Part shown: positions 45,501 to 53,058 of the stretch, in pieces
Position numbering within the stretch: position 1 is the first letter of the stretch
How the letters are laid out: every line of letters starts with the position of its first letter
NCBI GenBank assembly: GCA_024720975.1
Contig: JANJXX010000001.1
Location: forward strand, 208,970 to 272,969
From: Candidatus Panguiarchaeum symbiosum
GTDB lineage: Archaea; Asgardarchaeota; Njordarchaeia; Njordarchaeales; Panguiarchaeaceae
DNA: 64,000 nt
Reading direction: 5' to 3'
Made by a program: the position numbers and the translations under genes
The notes under the pieces: model-generated
Databases searched by the model: none
Told to the model about the DNA's origin: nothing
What the model saw: the letters and a program-made list of their open reading frames with translations, nothing else

Positions 45501-45965
45501 CTATTGAGATTTGCCTTTGGGTGTCCATCCAAGTAATCTGCACAAGGCTTCGAGGTATATAAATTTGTATTTGCCAGATTGCGGATCTATCATAGCATCT
45601 CTAATTGTTATTTTCTGAACATTTTTAAATTCATCTGGAACGCCAATGTATACTTTAAGACGCCTGAATAATATTCTAGAACGTTTTCGCTTCCAATACG
45701 AAGGCAGCATCCCTCTTATTCTTCGCTTAAGAAATAGATCCGGGCGGACATTGTGGAATGGCCCCCTTCTCGGATTGGTTAGAGTTCTCAGTTCCATCCA
45801 GCTTCTCCACTTTTCGATTATTCTCTTTGGTTCACCAACGAAGACTGCCTTCTCTGCATTCACGATGATGACACTTTTATTTTCTAGGAGCATTTTTGCA
45901 ACTCTAGTCGCCAATCGTCCAACTTTATGATTTGTCGCATCTATGAACACTGTATCAATACTCAC
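45501..45965 (-). CDS. rpl13: 50S ribosomal protein L13 (uL13)
   Basis: 154 aa from a GTG, 6 nt after GGTGAG. The opening VFIDATNHKVGRLATRVAKMLL and the segment IVNAEKAVFVGEPKRI are characteristic, with the basic region RIRGMLPSYWKRKRSR. The order L18e-L13 is conserved in archaea, but S9, normally next, is 10 kb away with S11. Confidence 0.96.
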   Translation of the reverse strand: MSIDTVFIDATNHKVGRLATRVAKMLLENKSVIIVNAEKAVFVGEPKRIIEKWRSWMELRTLTNPRRGPFHNVRPDLFLKRRIRGMLPSYWKRKRSRILFRRLKVYIGVPDEFKNVQKITIRDAMIDPQSGKYKFIYLEALCRLLGWTPKGKSQ

Positions 45966-45975
45966 AGCGGCTCAC

Positions 45976-46350
45976 CTATAGCAGAATTTTTACGTTAGAG
46001 CCTTTTGGATTTCTCTCAATGAGTTCTTTGATACTCATTACCGTTCCTCCAGCATCAAGTATCTTCTTTTTTGCCGTGTCGCTAAATGCAAATGCTGCAA
46101 CGTTAACCTTGTGTTTTAATATTCCTGCGCCTAAGACTTTTCCGGGGACTAATACTGTGTCTCCTTCCTGTGTGTATCTGGATATTTTCGAAATATTGAC
46201 TTGCGCTCTTAGCCTGCGAGGCTTTCCTAGTAGTTCCGCGGCGCGTCTCCATATACTAGCTTCATTTTCTCTCGCTTTCTTCTTCAGGAATTTGATTAGT
46301 GCAAGTAGTTGAACATTGGTTATCCTTTCATATCTGCGAGTCACGATCAT
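45976..46350 (-). CDS. rpl18e: 50S ribosomal protein L18e (eL18)
   Basis: About 124 aa. ATG at 46350 and GTG at 46344 are both usable starts after GGTGAT. The family segment ASIWRRAAELLGKPRRLRAQVNISKI is present, with VPGKVLGAGILKHKVNVAAF after it. It is upstream of L13, with 10 nt between. Confidence 0.94.
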   Translation of the reverse strand: MIVTRRYERITNVQLLALIKFLKKKARENEASIWRRAAELLGKPRRLRAQVNISKISRYTQEGDTVLVPGKVLGAGILKHKVNVAAFAFSDTAKKKILDAGGTVMSIKELIERNPKGSNVKILL

Positions 46351-46382
46351 CACCGTGCCTTAGAGGTACTTTTGGATTTTAT

Positions 46383-46748
46383 TCAAGATATAAATAGCTT
46401 TATTTGGCTTGTTTCTTGCAATCGAGAAATTACTTTGTCGAGAAAAGATGCATCCAGGAGTTGAGCATTCCAATAGGAGGCCATTGGCTCAGATTCATCA
46501 ATAAGGATTCTCAGATCCCAATTGCCAATTTCAAAAACATTCATTATAGCATATCTCATAGCTGCCGCTATAGGAATTACAAGAGGGCACAACGGTGATG
46601 TAGGTATCCACCTTATTTCGATTTTCTTGTGCTCTTCGTCAACCGTTACTTCTTTTATCAGTCCCAAATCCACGACATTGATACCTATTTCTGGATCCTT
46701 AACTCTTTTCAGGGTCTCCATTATTTTTTGTTTTACTAGCTCCACCAT
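46383..46748 (-). CDS. MIP18/DUF59-family iron-sulfur assembly protein
   Basis: 121 aa from the ATG at 46748, 5 nt after GTGA. The DUF59 core is clear: VKDPEIGINVVDLGLIKEV, then a strand pair and PTSPLCPLVIPIAAAM with the conserved cysteine. Family members (SufT, PaaD, Cia2) help Fe-S cluster insertion. The C-terminal part, with DESEPMASYWNAQ, is longer than the minimal domain. It is on the same strand as L18e, just upstream, and divergent from the DUF504 gene. Confidence 0.85.
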   Translation of the reverse strand: MVELVKQKIMETLKRVKDPEIGINVVDLGLIKEVTVDEEHKKIEIRWIPTSPLCPLVIPIAAAMRYAIMNVFEIGNWDLRILIDESEPMASYWNAQLLDASFLDKVISRLQETSQIKLFIS

Positions 46749-46821
46749 TATAGTCACGCATAATGAACTAGGATCTTAACCTGTTAAAAAAAGTCTCAAT
46801 ACTAAAAAGGTGCTTCAAACA

Positions 46822-47727
46822 ATGAAAATAACTATCAAATCTGCAATATCGAAAATACTTTACGACAATCGGTTGGATCCCGCAGAATTTCGAGTAATTT
46901 TCAAGCATCAGGACGGTGAGTACTGGGACGTCCCTTTCAATTACCTAAGATTCCAGGGAGGATTCTTTCAGTACTCTAACCTTGATACACTGTATCCCCT
47001 CCATAGAATCGTTGCTATATACTCTCTAGATGGAGGATATCTTGTAAGGCGCAAGTTTAATCCTGATCTAGTCGTGATTAAGCCACAAACAATAGAAATC
47101 ACTCCAGGTATTCCCATAGAACAGCAGTACGACTCATTCACTGTTGCAAGATTTGGGTGGCTCATTATTAGACATTTAGAGTCTATGCTATCAGACAAAA
47201 ATGACGAGATTGATAGCATACTCGAGACTTTAGGCGAAATTGATGAATTGGGTACAGACGATTCTTACCTTGTTAGGAGTGGTTATTTTGCCGGAACAAT
47301 AATCAGAGATAAAACGATAATACGTGGGGCTTCGCCCCTGAATTTTCTTGAGATTAGAGATCACCTATATTTTCAGAGGGTGTATCTATTCGACGCTGAT
47401 GATTTATTCATCATTCACGAAAAAATTGCATGCAGGACAACACCGACGAGGAGAGTAGAAAAAATGGATTCTATGAGTAGTTTTTCGTTTATTTTGAACA
47501 TTGCTGAGAAGTACTCGTTACTAGCCGCAAATGGAAAGATATTAACACTCGTAGACCAACAATCGAAAATGATCCTACCACCTAAATTAGCCAGCAAAAT
47601 CGTTGGAACTCTGGGTGGCGATTCACTCCTTGCAGAATTTGAAGTTAGCCAGAAGCGCTGGATTTATCAGAGGAACAAACTGGCCCTTGTGGCTGACCAT
47701 GACACTATAGTTTCATACATCGCCTAG
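46822..47727 (+). CDS. DUF504 (MJ1316-type RNA-end recognition) protein with long C-terminal extension
   Basis: 301 aa from the ATG at 46822, after AAGGTG; a GTG at 46810 is the alternative. Residues 1-85 match DUF504: AISKILYDNRLDPAEFRVIFKHQDG, VPFNYLRFQG and IPLHR-like PLHRIVAIYSLDG. Stand-alone archaeal DUF504 proteins are about 80 aa, and the domain is proposed to recognise 2',3'-cyclic RNA ends. The additional 210 residues are not recognised and contain a mixed alpha/beta sequence. This makes it an unusual fusion. Confidence 0.75.
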   Translation: MKITIKSAISKILYDNRLDPAEFRVIFKHQDGEYWDVPFNYLRFQGGFFQYSNLDTLYPLHRIVAIYSLDGGYLVRRKFNPDLVVIKPQTIEITPGIPIEQQYDSFTVARFGWLIIRHLESMLSDKNDEIDSILETLGEIDELGTDDSYLVRSGYFAGTIIRDKTIIRGASPLNFLEIRDHLYFQRVYLFDADDLFIIHEKIACRTTPTRRVEKMDSMSSFSFILNIAEKYSLLAANGKILTLVDQQSKMILPPKLASKIVGTLGGDSLLAEFEVSQKRWIYQRNKLALVADHDTIVSYIA

Positions 47728-47752
47728 AAAGCGTCCAAGCAATTTACAATCA

Positions 47753-48319
47753 CTACTTGATGAACGTCCGTATGAACTCTATCATTAATTTCACAGCTTT
47801 GGCTCTGTGGCTGTGCATATTCTTCTCTGCGGTGCTCATCTCACCGAAAGTTTTCTGACTACCCTCCGGGATAAATATAGGATCAAACCCAAAGCCGAAA
47901 TGCCCCCTAACCTCGTTGCTTATTTTACCCTTACATACACCTCTAAACACTTTGATTATTCCCCTAAAGCACAACGCTATTATGCTTCTGAATTCAGCAT
48001 TTCTATTTGTTATTCCATTCATTAGCCTTAGTATGCCCTCACAACCAATAGTCCTATAGACATAATTCGAATATGGACCTGGAAATCCTCTTAAAGCATC
48101 TATAAACAAACCTGCATCCTCTATAAAGAAGTCCACACGAATCTCTCTGCTTAAGTTTTCTGCCGCAAAAAGGACTATTTCATCCAATGAATCCCCCTGT
48201 ATCTCCAACTTCCTTATATTGCCAAGTGGCTCTAGTTGGATGCCAGACTCAAGCTCCTTAACTAAAGCTAGCACCTCCTCAAATTTATGCCTATTACTAG
48301 TTACAAAGTAAAGCTTCAT
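47753..48319 (-). CDS. rdgB: XTP/dITP diphosphatase (HAM1/RdgB)
   Basis: 188 aa. It removes non-canonical purine nucleotides by hydrolysing them to monophosphates. SNRHKFEEV at 8-16 binds the triphosphate, FFIEDAGLFIDALRGFPGPYS holds the metal site, and GFGFDPIFIPEG with HRAKA near the end bind the base. Full length. Its ATG overlaps the end of the upstream TPR gene by 4 nt. Confidence 0.96.
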   Translation of the reverse strand: MKLYFVTSNRHKFEEVLALVKELESGIQLEPLGNIRKLEIQGDSLDEIVLFAAENLSREIRVDFFIEDAGLFIDALRGFPGPYSNYVYRTIGCEGILRLMNGITNRNAEFRSIIALCFRGIIKVFRGVCKGKISNEVRGHFGFGFDPIFIPEGSQKTFGEMSTAEKNMHSHRAKAVKLMIEFIRTFIK

Positions 48320-48804
48320 TTAACCACACCAGATCCAAGCTCCTTTTCTATGTCTAAAATCTCCTCATCATATGGGTTTAATTTTCTTGCTTTCTCTATC
48401 TCTTTTCTCGCTAAGTCCAAATTTCCCATTTCCAGCAAGATTCTAGCCTTGAGGATCAAAATCTCATAGTCTTCATACTCTTCAAAGACCTGACGCAGTT
48501 CGTAAGCTTTATCAAGTGATTCCAAAGCTTCAGCAGGTCTGCCCATCTTGTGTAGAATCTTAGCTCGCAATACCCAAGCTTCAAAGAGTTTCGCATCGGA
48601 GTTTATTGTCTCTTCTATAGCCTCTAGGGCACTCTGCAGCTCTGACTCTTGAAAACATATCCATGCAAGGAGGAGCGTTGCTTTGGGATCTTTTCCCTTC
48701 TCAAGGATTCTTTTGACTATTTGTTTAGCTTCTTTAACTTTTCCTTGGAAGAATAAGGTGTACGCAAGTTCTACAGTCAACTTAAGGACCTTAAACAACC
48801 ACAA
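48316..48804 (-). CDS. TPR-repeat protein
   Basis: 162 aa. Four helix pairs of TPR type are seen, for example LAYTLFFQGKVKEAKQIVKRIL, LLAWICFQESELQSALEAIEE, RAKILHKMGRPAEALESLDKAYEL and ARILLEMGNLDLARKEIEKARKLNP. This is a protein-interaction module with unknown partner. It is translationally coupled to rdgB by a 4-nt overlap. Confidence 0.85.
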   Translation of the reverse strand: MWLFKVLKLTVELAYTLFFQGKVKEAKQIVKRILEKGKDPKATLLLAWICFQESELQSALEAIEETINSDAKLFEAWVLRAKILHKMGRPAEALESLDKAYELRQVFEEYEDYEILILKARILLEMGNLDLARKEIEKARKLNPYDEEILDIEKELGSGVVK

Positions 48805-48862
48805 TAAATCTAATTAAATAGATTACACAAATACTAAAGCAGCTAGTAGAACGTGAGTCGGA

Positions 48863-49402
48863 ATGACAAAAGAAATCCGCACTATACTTTTAGCACTATT
48901 TTTGCTGACAGCACTTGTGTTAACAGAGGTACATTCTCTGGAAGTTCTTATTGGGCACTCCTCCTTGAAGGATGTATACTATCAGGGGGAGGACTTAATA
49001 ATCGATGTTTCAGTTTGGAACAATGGGACATCGGCGCTTAGAATAATTCACTTTAACTTGACAATCTGGAGAGTGGAAAAGCGCTACGATAGGTTGCGCA
49101 ATGTAGAGCTAGTTTACAACTCAACAATAAAAAAGAACGAGACGATATCACCAGGACAAATATACTCACTACGAATTCTTGTAACGGTCACATTTCAACC
49201 TGCACAGTATAATTTATCACTAGCGGTGGTAACTAGATTTGCTTTAGGAGCAGCAGGCGAAAGGGAGGATTATATTATACCCACATATCTGTTCTGGGTT
49301 AAGCCAACATTTGAAGTCCCCACGATAGTCTGGGCTATTGTCGTCGAAGTTGTCCTAATAGGGCTCGCCATTTACATCTATAGACGCCTAAGGGTATCCT
49401 AA
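48863..49402 (+). CDS. surface-anchored protein with signal peptide and C-terminal TM helix
   Basis: 179 aa. Residues 1-25 form a signal peptide (KEIRTILLALFLLTALVLT). The body, about 26-150, is strand-rich and resembles a CARDB/Ig-like fold (VYYQGEDLIIDVSVWNNG), with several N-glycosylation sequons (NGTS, NLT, NST, NET, NLS). Residues about 152-172 are a transmembrane helix followed by a basic cytoplasmic tail (YRRLRVS). Type I topology outside the cell is predicted. Function unknown. Confidence 0.78.
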   Translation: MTKEIRTILLALFLLTALVLTEVHSLEVLIGHSSLKDVYYQGEDLIIDVSVWNNGTSALRIIHFNLTIWRVEKRYDRLRNVELVYNSTIKKNETISPGQIYSLRILVTVTFQPAQYNLSLAVVTRFALGAAGEREDYIIPTYLFWVKPTFEVPTIVWAIVVEVVLIGLAIYIYRRLRVS

Positions 49403-49490
49403 GCCACAACTAGCTCATATTCCTGAAATAATTTCTGCGCCTCACTGATGAATCCATTGCACTCTCATTGAGTTCCGATTAGGTCTCATT

Positions 49491-50381
49491 ATGTTAGAGT
49501 GCGCTATTAGTGCTATTTCTATGCTTAGGCAAAAACATGTTAAAGCTCTTAAGCTCTTATATCGCCTCCTACGTAGATATGAATATGTTCCTATACATGC
49601 CTTGGCCTCGAAATTGGGAATGAAAGCAGATACCACCCGAAAAATACTCGAATACTTAATGAACATGGAACTTATTGAATCTAGAAAGAGAGACTATGAA
49701 GGATATAAGCTTACTTGGTGTGGATTAGATACGCTTGCTCTTCATAAGCTACGGAACTTAATAGAGTTAAAGGAAATATCACATAGAATCAACGTTGGAA
49801 AAGAGGCGGACATCTACGCATGCCGCGGGATTGACGGTCGTCTCTATATTGTAAAGACTTATAGACTTGGTCGAACGAGTTTTAGCAAGGTTAAGGCTAA
49901 AAGACCCATTTATGAGACAACAGCCGGTTGGTTAGTCATGAGCTCCAAGGCTGCTAAGAGAGAGTTTCAAATATTAACAAAATTGTGGGAAGTTGGCGTC
50001 TCCGTTCCCAAGCCTATAGCACATGCATACCATATGATATTGATGGAATTTGTCCCTGGGCGCGAGTTATATAAGGCACGTCTTAAAAATCCGCTAAGCG
50101 TGTTTAGAACAATCATAAATGAAACTCTCAAGGCGTATACGAAAGCTGAAATCGTTCACGCAGATTTAAGTGAGTATAACGTTATTATTAATGAAGCCAC
50201 AGAGGACATATGGATCATTGACTGGTCTCAGTGGTTACCAAGTGATCATTTGGAAGCTGAAAATTATTTTAGAAAAGACATGGAAAATATTGTTAAGTTT
50301 TTTCATAAAAAGTATAGAATTGACCTGAATACACTGCGAGGAATTTTAGAAGATACCATTAGAGCATTTGGTAAAGACTAG
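49491..50381 (+). CDS. rio2: Rio2 atypical protein kinase
   Basis: 296 aa. Rio2 acts in late maturation of the small ribosomal subunit. The N-terminal winged helix (about 10-85, with LLYRLLRRYEYVPIHALASKLGM) is specific to Rio2. The kinase domain has VGKEADIYACRG (nucleotide loop), the VKTYRLGRTSF lysine, the catalytic VHADLSEYNVII and the metal-binding IIDWSQW. Full length. The 3' end overlaps the convergent helical-repeat gene by 4 nt. Confidence 0.96.
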   Translation: MLECAISAISMLRQKHVKALKLLYRLLRRYEYVPIHALASKLGMKADTTRKILEYLMNMELIESRKRDYEGYKLTWCGLDTLALHKLRNLIELKEISHRINVGKEADIYACRGIDGRLYIVKTYRLGRTSFSKVKAKRPIYETTAGWLVMSSKAAKREFQILTKLWEVGVSVPKPIAHAYHMILMEFVPGRELYKARLKNPLSVFRTIINETLKAYTKAEIVHADLSEYNVIINEATEDIWIIDWSQWLPSDHLEAENYFRKDMENIVKFFHKKYRIDLNTLRGILEDTIRAFGKD

Positions 50382-52012
50382 GGCAGTATAGCAAGAACGT
50401 ACTCCTGAATAAAGCGAATAATTATTGGTAGAAGACCTACTCTTCTTCTTTCAAATTCACGAAGAGAGAACTCTGTATATTCTCTTGCTCTCGCAATATC
50501 ATGTTTCAATAATGCATCCGCGGCTACACCTAAGTACTCAAGTATCTGAAGCCTTATTGTCTCGGGAATATTTGCTTCGTAGGCATATTTTAATATGTAG
50601 TTGAGAACGAAACTCCCATCGCGCTTTTCTAGTAGATTCAGGAGAATTTCCTTTGCTGACTCTTCTAGTTGTTTTATGTTTATTGCTCTGAAATCCCTTA
50701 TGATTTCATTTATAGCTCTATCTAAGCCTATTTCCTTGTATACCTCAGTGAGGTATGCCATGTTGTCCTTGTGAATCTTCACCTCTATTCCTATCATTTC
50801 TGTGGGTCGTAGTTCGTTTGCATATTTCTCAGCTAAGGAGGTAGGAATACTCTCGGGAAATTCATTAATGACAAACAAGAGACTTGAGGCAGAGTCTATT
50901 AGAAGCGGTGTTCGTATAATAGGATCAACCTTTGATAATTCATCAAGGCAGTAACTTAAAAGTGCGCTCGTATAGTCAAAATCGCCATATTTAGCATAAA
51001 TCCTTGAAAGTCTGTTGGCAATAAAAACCTCTGATGAAGAATCCGTTTTTTGGAGATTAACTTTAATGTCATCGAGAAATGCTTGCACTTCCTTTCTATA
51101 TCCAAATTTTAGGAGGATGTCTATTAGATCTGGTATTGTGGACAGGAACTCCTTCTTGTATAAATTTTGAATTATCGATGATTTTATTTTCTTGCACAAC
51201 GAGGATACCTCAGGCTGGTCTATTTTAGTCCCTCCAATAAGGTATATATGCAATGCATTTATCAACGCTCGTAGATGGTCTATTATTGATGTATCGGCCT
51301 GAACAAGCTGAAGTATCTGCTCTGCGAGCTCTTTTGTTTGGCCCTTGGTTTTATTAGCTAGCGCCAGAAACAATTCAGATAATATATATGCTTTCTTTTC
51401 CTTGGAGGCAAGAGGTAATAGGACTTTAACATCGATGCTTTCACCTTTTGCTATGGCCATCTTTACGAGTTTGACTATGGCTTCAACACGCTTGATCTCA
51501 TAGGTTATTCTCTGAAGAAACTCTAAGGCTTTATTGAATCCATAGAGTTCATATATAAAAGGTAATATCCTCGCTAGTGCTATTGAACGATCAGATCTAT
51601 CTGGAATCTTTAGAGCGTACTCAATACTTTTATCTAAATACTTCTTGGCCAGATCTTTATTATTTGCCCTCAGGAAAGCTTGAGACAGAATACCATATGC
51701 TAGCGCGGCATCAAAATCCCACTCGAATAACACATTAGCTTTCGAATCTATTTTGTTAGCAAGCTCAATAGACTTACTAATTTTATTCTGTGATAGGATT
51801 CCGGCTAATATTGCCAGTGTCATGCCCGATTCTTCCTTACTAAGAATGTCTTCACTTATGTGCTCTAACAATATCAATAAACCTGCCCATTTGATGTGCT
51901 CAAGTTCATCTGCAAGTTGCATTAAGATGAGTTTTTTCTTTCCTGCATCTTCTAGCTGATTGTACAATTTAACGAAGGTTGAAAGAATTTCTTCGTAAGC
52001 ATTTGTTTCCAT
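50378..52012 (-). CDS. large helical-repeat (TPR-like) protein
   Basis: 544 aa, almost entirely helical. Degenerate 34-38-residue helix pairs recur, for example LAYGILSQAFLRANNKDLAKKYLDKSIEYA and IANRLSRIYAKYGDFDYTSALLSYCL. No enzymatic motif is seen. It lies 11 nt downstream of the small nuclease-like gene on the same strand and shares 4 nt at the tail with rio2. The partner is unknown. Confidence 0.75.
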   Translation of the reverse strand: METNAYEEILSTFVKLYNQLEDAGKKKLILMQLADELEHIKWAGLLILLEHISEDILSKEESGMTLAILAGILSQNKISKSIELANKIDSKANVLFEWDFDAALAYGILSQAFLRANNKDLAKKYLDKSIEYALKIPDRSDRSIALARILPFIYELYGFNKALEFLQRITYEIKRVEAIVKLVKMAIAKGESIDVKVLLPLASKEKKAYILSELFLALANKTKGQTKELAEQILQLVQADTSIIDHLRALINALHIYLIGGTKIDQPEVSSLCKKIKSSIIQNLYKKEFLSTIPDLIDILLKFGYRKEVQAFLDDIKVNLQKTDSSSEVFIANRLSRIYAKYGDFDYTSALLSYCLDELSKVDPIIRTPLLIDSASSLLFVINEFPESIPTSLAEKYANELRPTEMIGIEVKIHKDNMAYLTEVYKEIGLDRAINEIIRDFRAINIKQLEESAKEILLNLLEKRDGSFVLNYILKYAYEANIPETIRLQILEYLGVAADALLKHDIARAREYTEFSLREFERRRVGLLPIIIRFIQEYVLAILP

Positions 52013-52023
52013 AGATTGAACAC

Positions 52024-52458
52024 CTATTCAAGGAAAAGGATTTTTCTAATTCGGTGCTCCTCTTCACTTGAAATGCCTTCCAAATCGTCATTTTGATAAA
52101 CAAGCTTGAATTCATAGTTATATATGAACATCGAAATTCCATCCGTTAAAACGACGTACCAAGGCCTCAGAATTTGAATATACGGTAATACTAAAAGCTT
52201 CTCAAAGCGCCCCCTAACTGTTGGATCTCTAATGTTTACCTCTGGATCCATAACCTCAACAACAACGACAGGAAAATTATTATGGACCCAAACAAGATCG
52301 GGTTGTAGTTCATTATAATTATCCATAACTATTAGATTGCTGCGCGGAACACCAGATTTTTCAAAGTACATCTGAAAGAGAGCAACAATAAAATCGTGCT
52401 TTCTGTTTTCCGTTTTTACAATTCTCGCGATTTTCCTAAGGGATAAACTTTCTATCAT
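52024..52458 (-). CDS. hypothetical protein with nuclease-like core
   Basis: 144 aa from the ATG at 52458. The central segment LQPDLVWVHNNFPVVVVEVMDPEV resembles the PD-(D/E)xK restriction-like core, with Asp in PDLV and Glu in VEV. The usual lysine is Met, so activity is doubtful. Related proteins of this shape appear as non-specific 'type I restriction N-terminal' domains. It lies directly downstream of a tRNA gene. Confidence 0.6.
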   Translation of the reverse strand: MIESLSLRKIARIVKTENRKHDFIVALFQMYFEKSGVPRSNLIVMDNYNELQPDLVWVHNNFPVVVVEVMDPEVNIRDPTVRGRFEKLLVLPYIQILRPWYVVLTDGISMFIYNYEFKLVYQNDDLEGISSEEEHRIRKILFLE

Positions 52459-52509
52459 AACAAACACGGGATCTAGTTTGCTTAAGCGATCAGGTCATAG
52501 CAGAGTAGT

Positions 52510-52617
52510 GGGCCCGGCGGGATTTGAACCCGCGACACAGGGCTTAGGAGGCCCTCGCGCTTTCAGATTCAACAAATTTTATCAACATAGTAATTATCCT
52601 GGCTGCGCTACGGGCCC
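52510..52617 (-). tRNA. trnR-CCT: tRNA-Arg(CCT) with ~34-nt intron in the D loop
   Basis: The acceptor is GGGCCCG/CGGGCCC, the anticodon arm AGGGC-CTCCTAA-GCCCT (anticodon CCT), variable loop GTGTC and T arm GCGGG-TTCAAAT-CCCGC. The D stem GCGC pairs only with a GCGC lying 44 nt further on. Removing about 34 nt leaves D loop AGCCAGGATA and a normal 74-nt tRNA. Exon CAGG can pair with intron TCTG next to 3-nt bulges. No CCA encoded. Confidence 0.88.
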
Positions 52618-52644
52618 TCGCATTTTTTGGGTCATAAAAATCCA

Positions 52645-52719
52645 TGGTGGAGGGGGCGGGATTCGAACCCGCGGCCTCAGGCTTGCCATGCCTGCGAGAT
52701 ACCTCTACTCCACCCCTCC
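52645..52719 (-). tRNA. trnA-GGC: tRNA-Ala(GGC), encoded CCA, no G3:U70 pair
   Basis: The acceptor is GGAGGGG/CCCCTCC, D arm GAG...CTC, anticodon arm CAGGC-ATGGCAA-GCCTG (anticodon GGC, alanine), variable loop AGGCC and T arm GCGGG-TTCGAAT-CCCGC. A73 and CCA are encoded. The third acceptor pair is A3:U70, not the G3:U70 that alanyl-tRNA synthetase normally reads. No intron. Confidence 0.88.
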
Positions 52720-52915
52720 TCCTTTTTGTTTTGATCCCAGTTGAATTAGACTATATCTACTATTTAGTGATTTAAAAATATTTCATGTCACCCACGACTC
52801 CTTTTGCAAACAAATTAAAGCCGCTTTTTAATTCTCCATAAGGACCAGAATTTGTTCAATAACTTTGAGTAAATTCTTTCTAAGATTTTGAGAAGGAGTT
52901 AATTAAACCGCTGAG

Positions 52916-52989
52916 TGGGCCCGGGCGGATTCGAACCGCCGACCGTCCGGTTATGAGCCGGACGCTCTACCTGGCTGAGCTACGGGCCC
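52916..52989 (-). tRNA. tRNA with CAT anticodon (Ile2 or elongator Met)
   Basis: The acceptor is GGGCCCG/CGGGCCC, anticodon arm TCCGG-CTCATAA-CCGGA, T arm GGCGG-TTCGAAT-CCGCC and A73. G1:C72 rules out an initiator. The GGGCCCG acceptor is identical to that of the tRNA-Ile(GAT) at 55.2 kb, which favours an isoleucine tRNA whose C34 would be modified by agmatine. Elongator methionine cannot be excluded. No intron, no CCA. Confidence 0.9.
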
Positions 52990-53058
52990 TATTTTCAAGC
53001 GCTACCAGACATTATCCATAAGAGTAACATAATTCAATACACTTTTTTTAAAAATTTG

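Noticed and set aside
52478..52744. Plus-strand 88-codon frame across tRNA genes
   Set aside because: Antisense to tRNA-Arg and tRNA-Ala; a typical false ORF from tRNA sequence.
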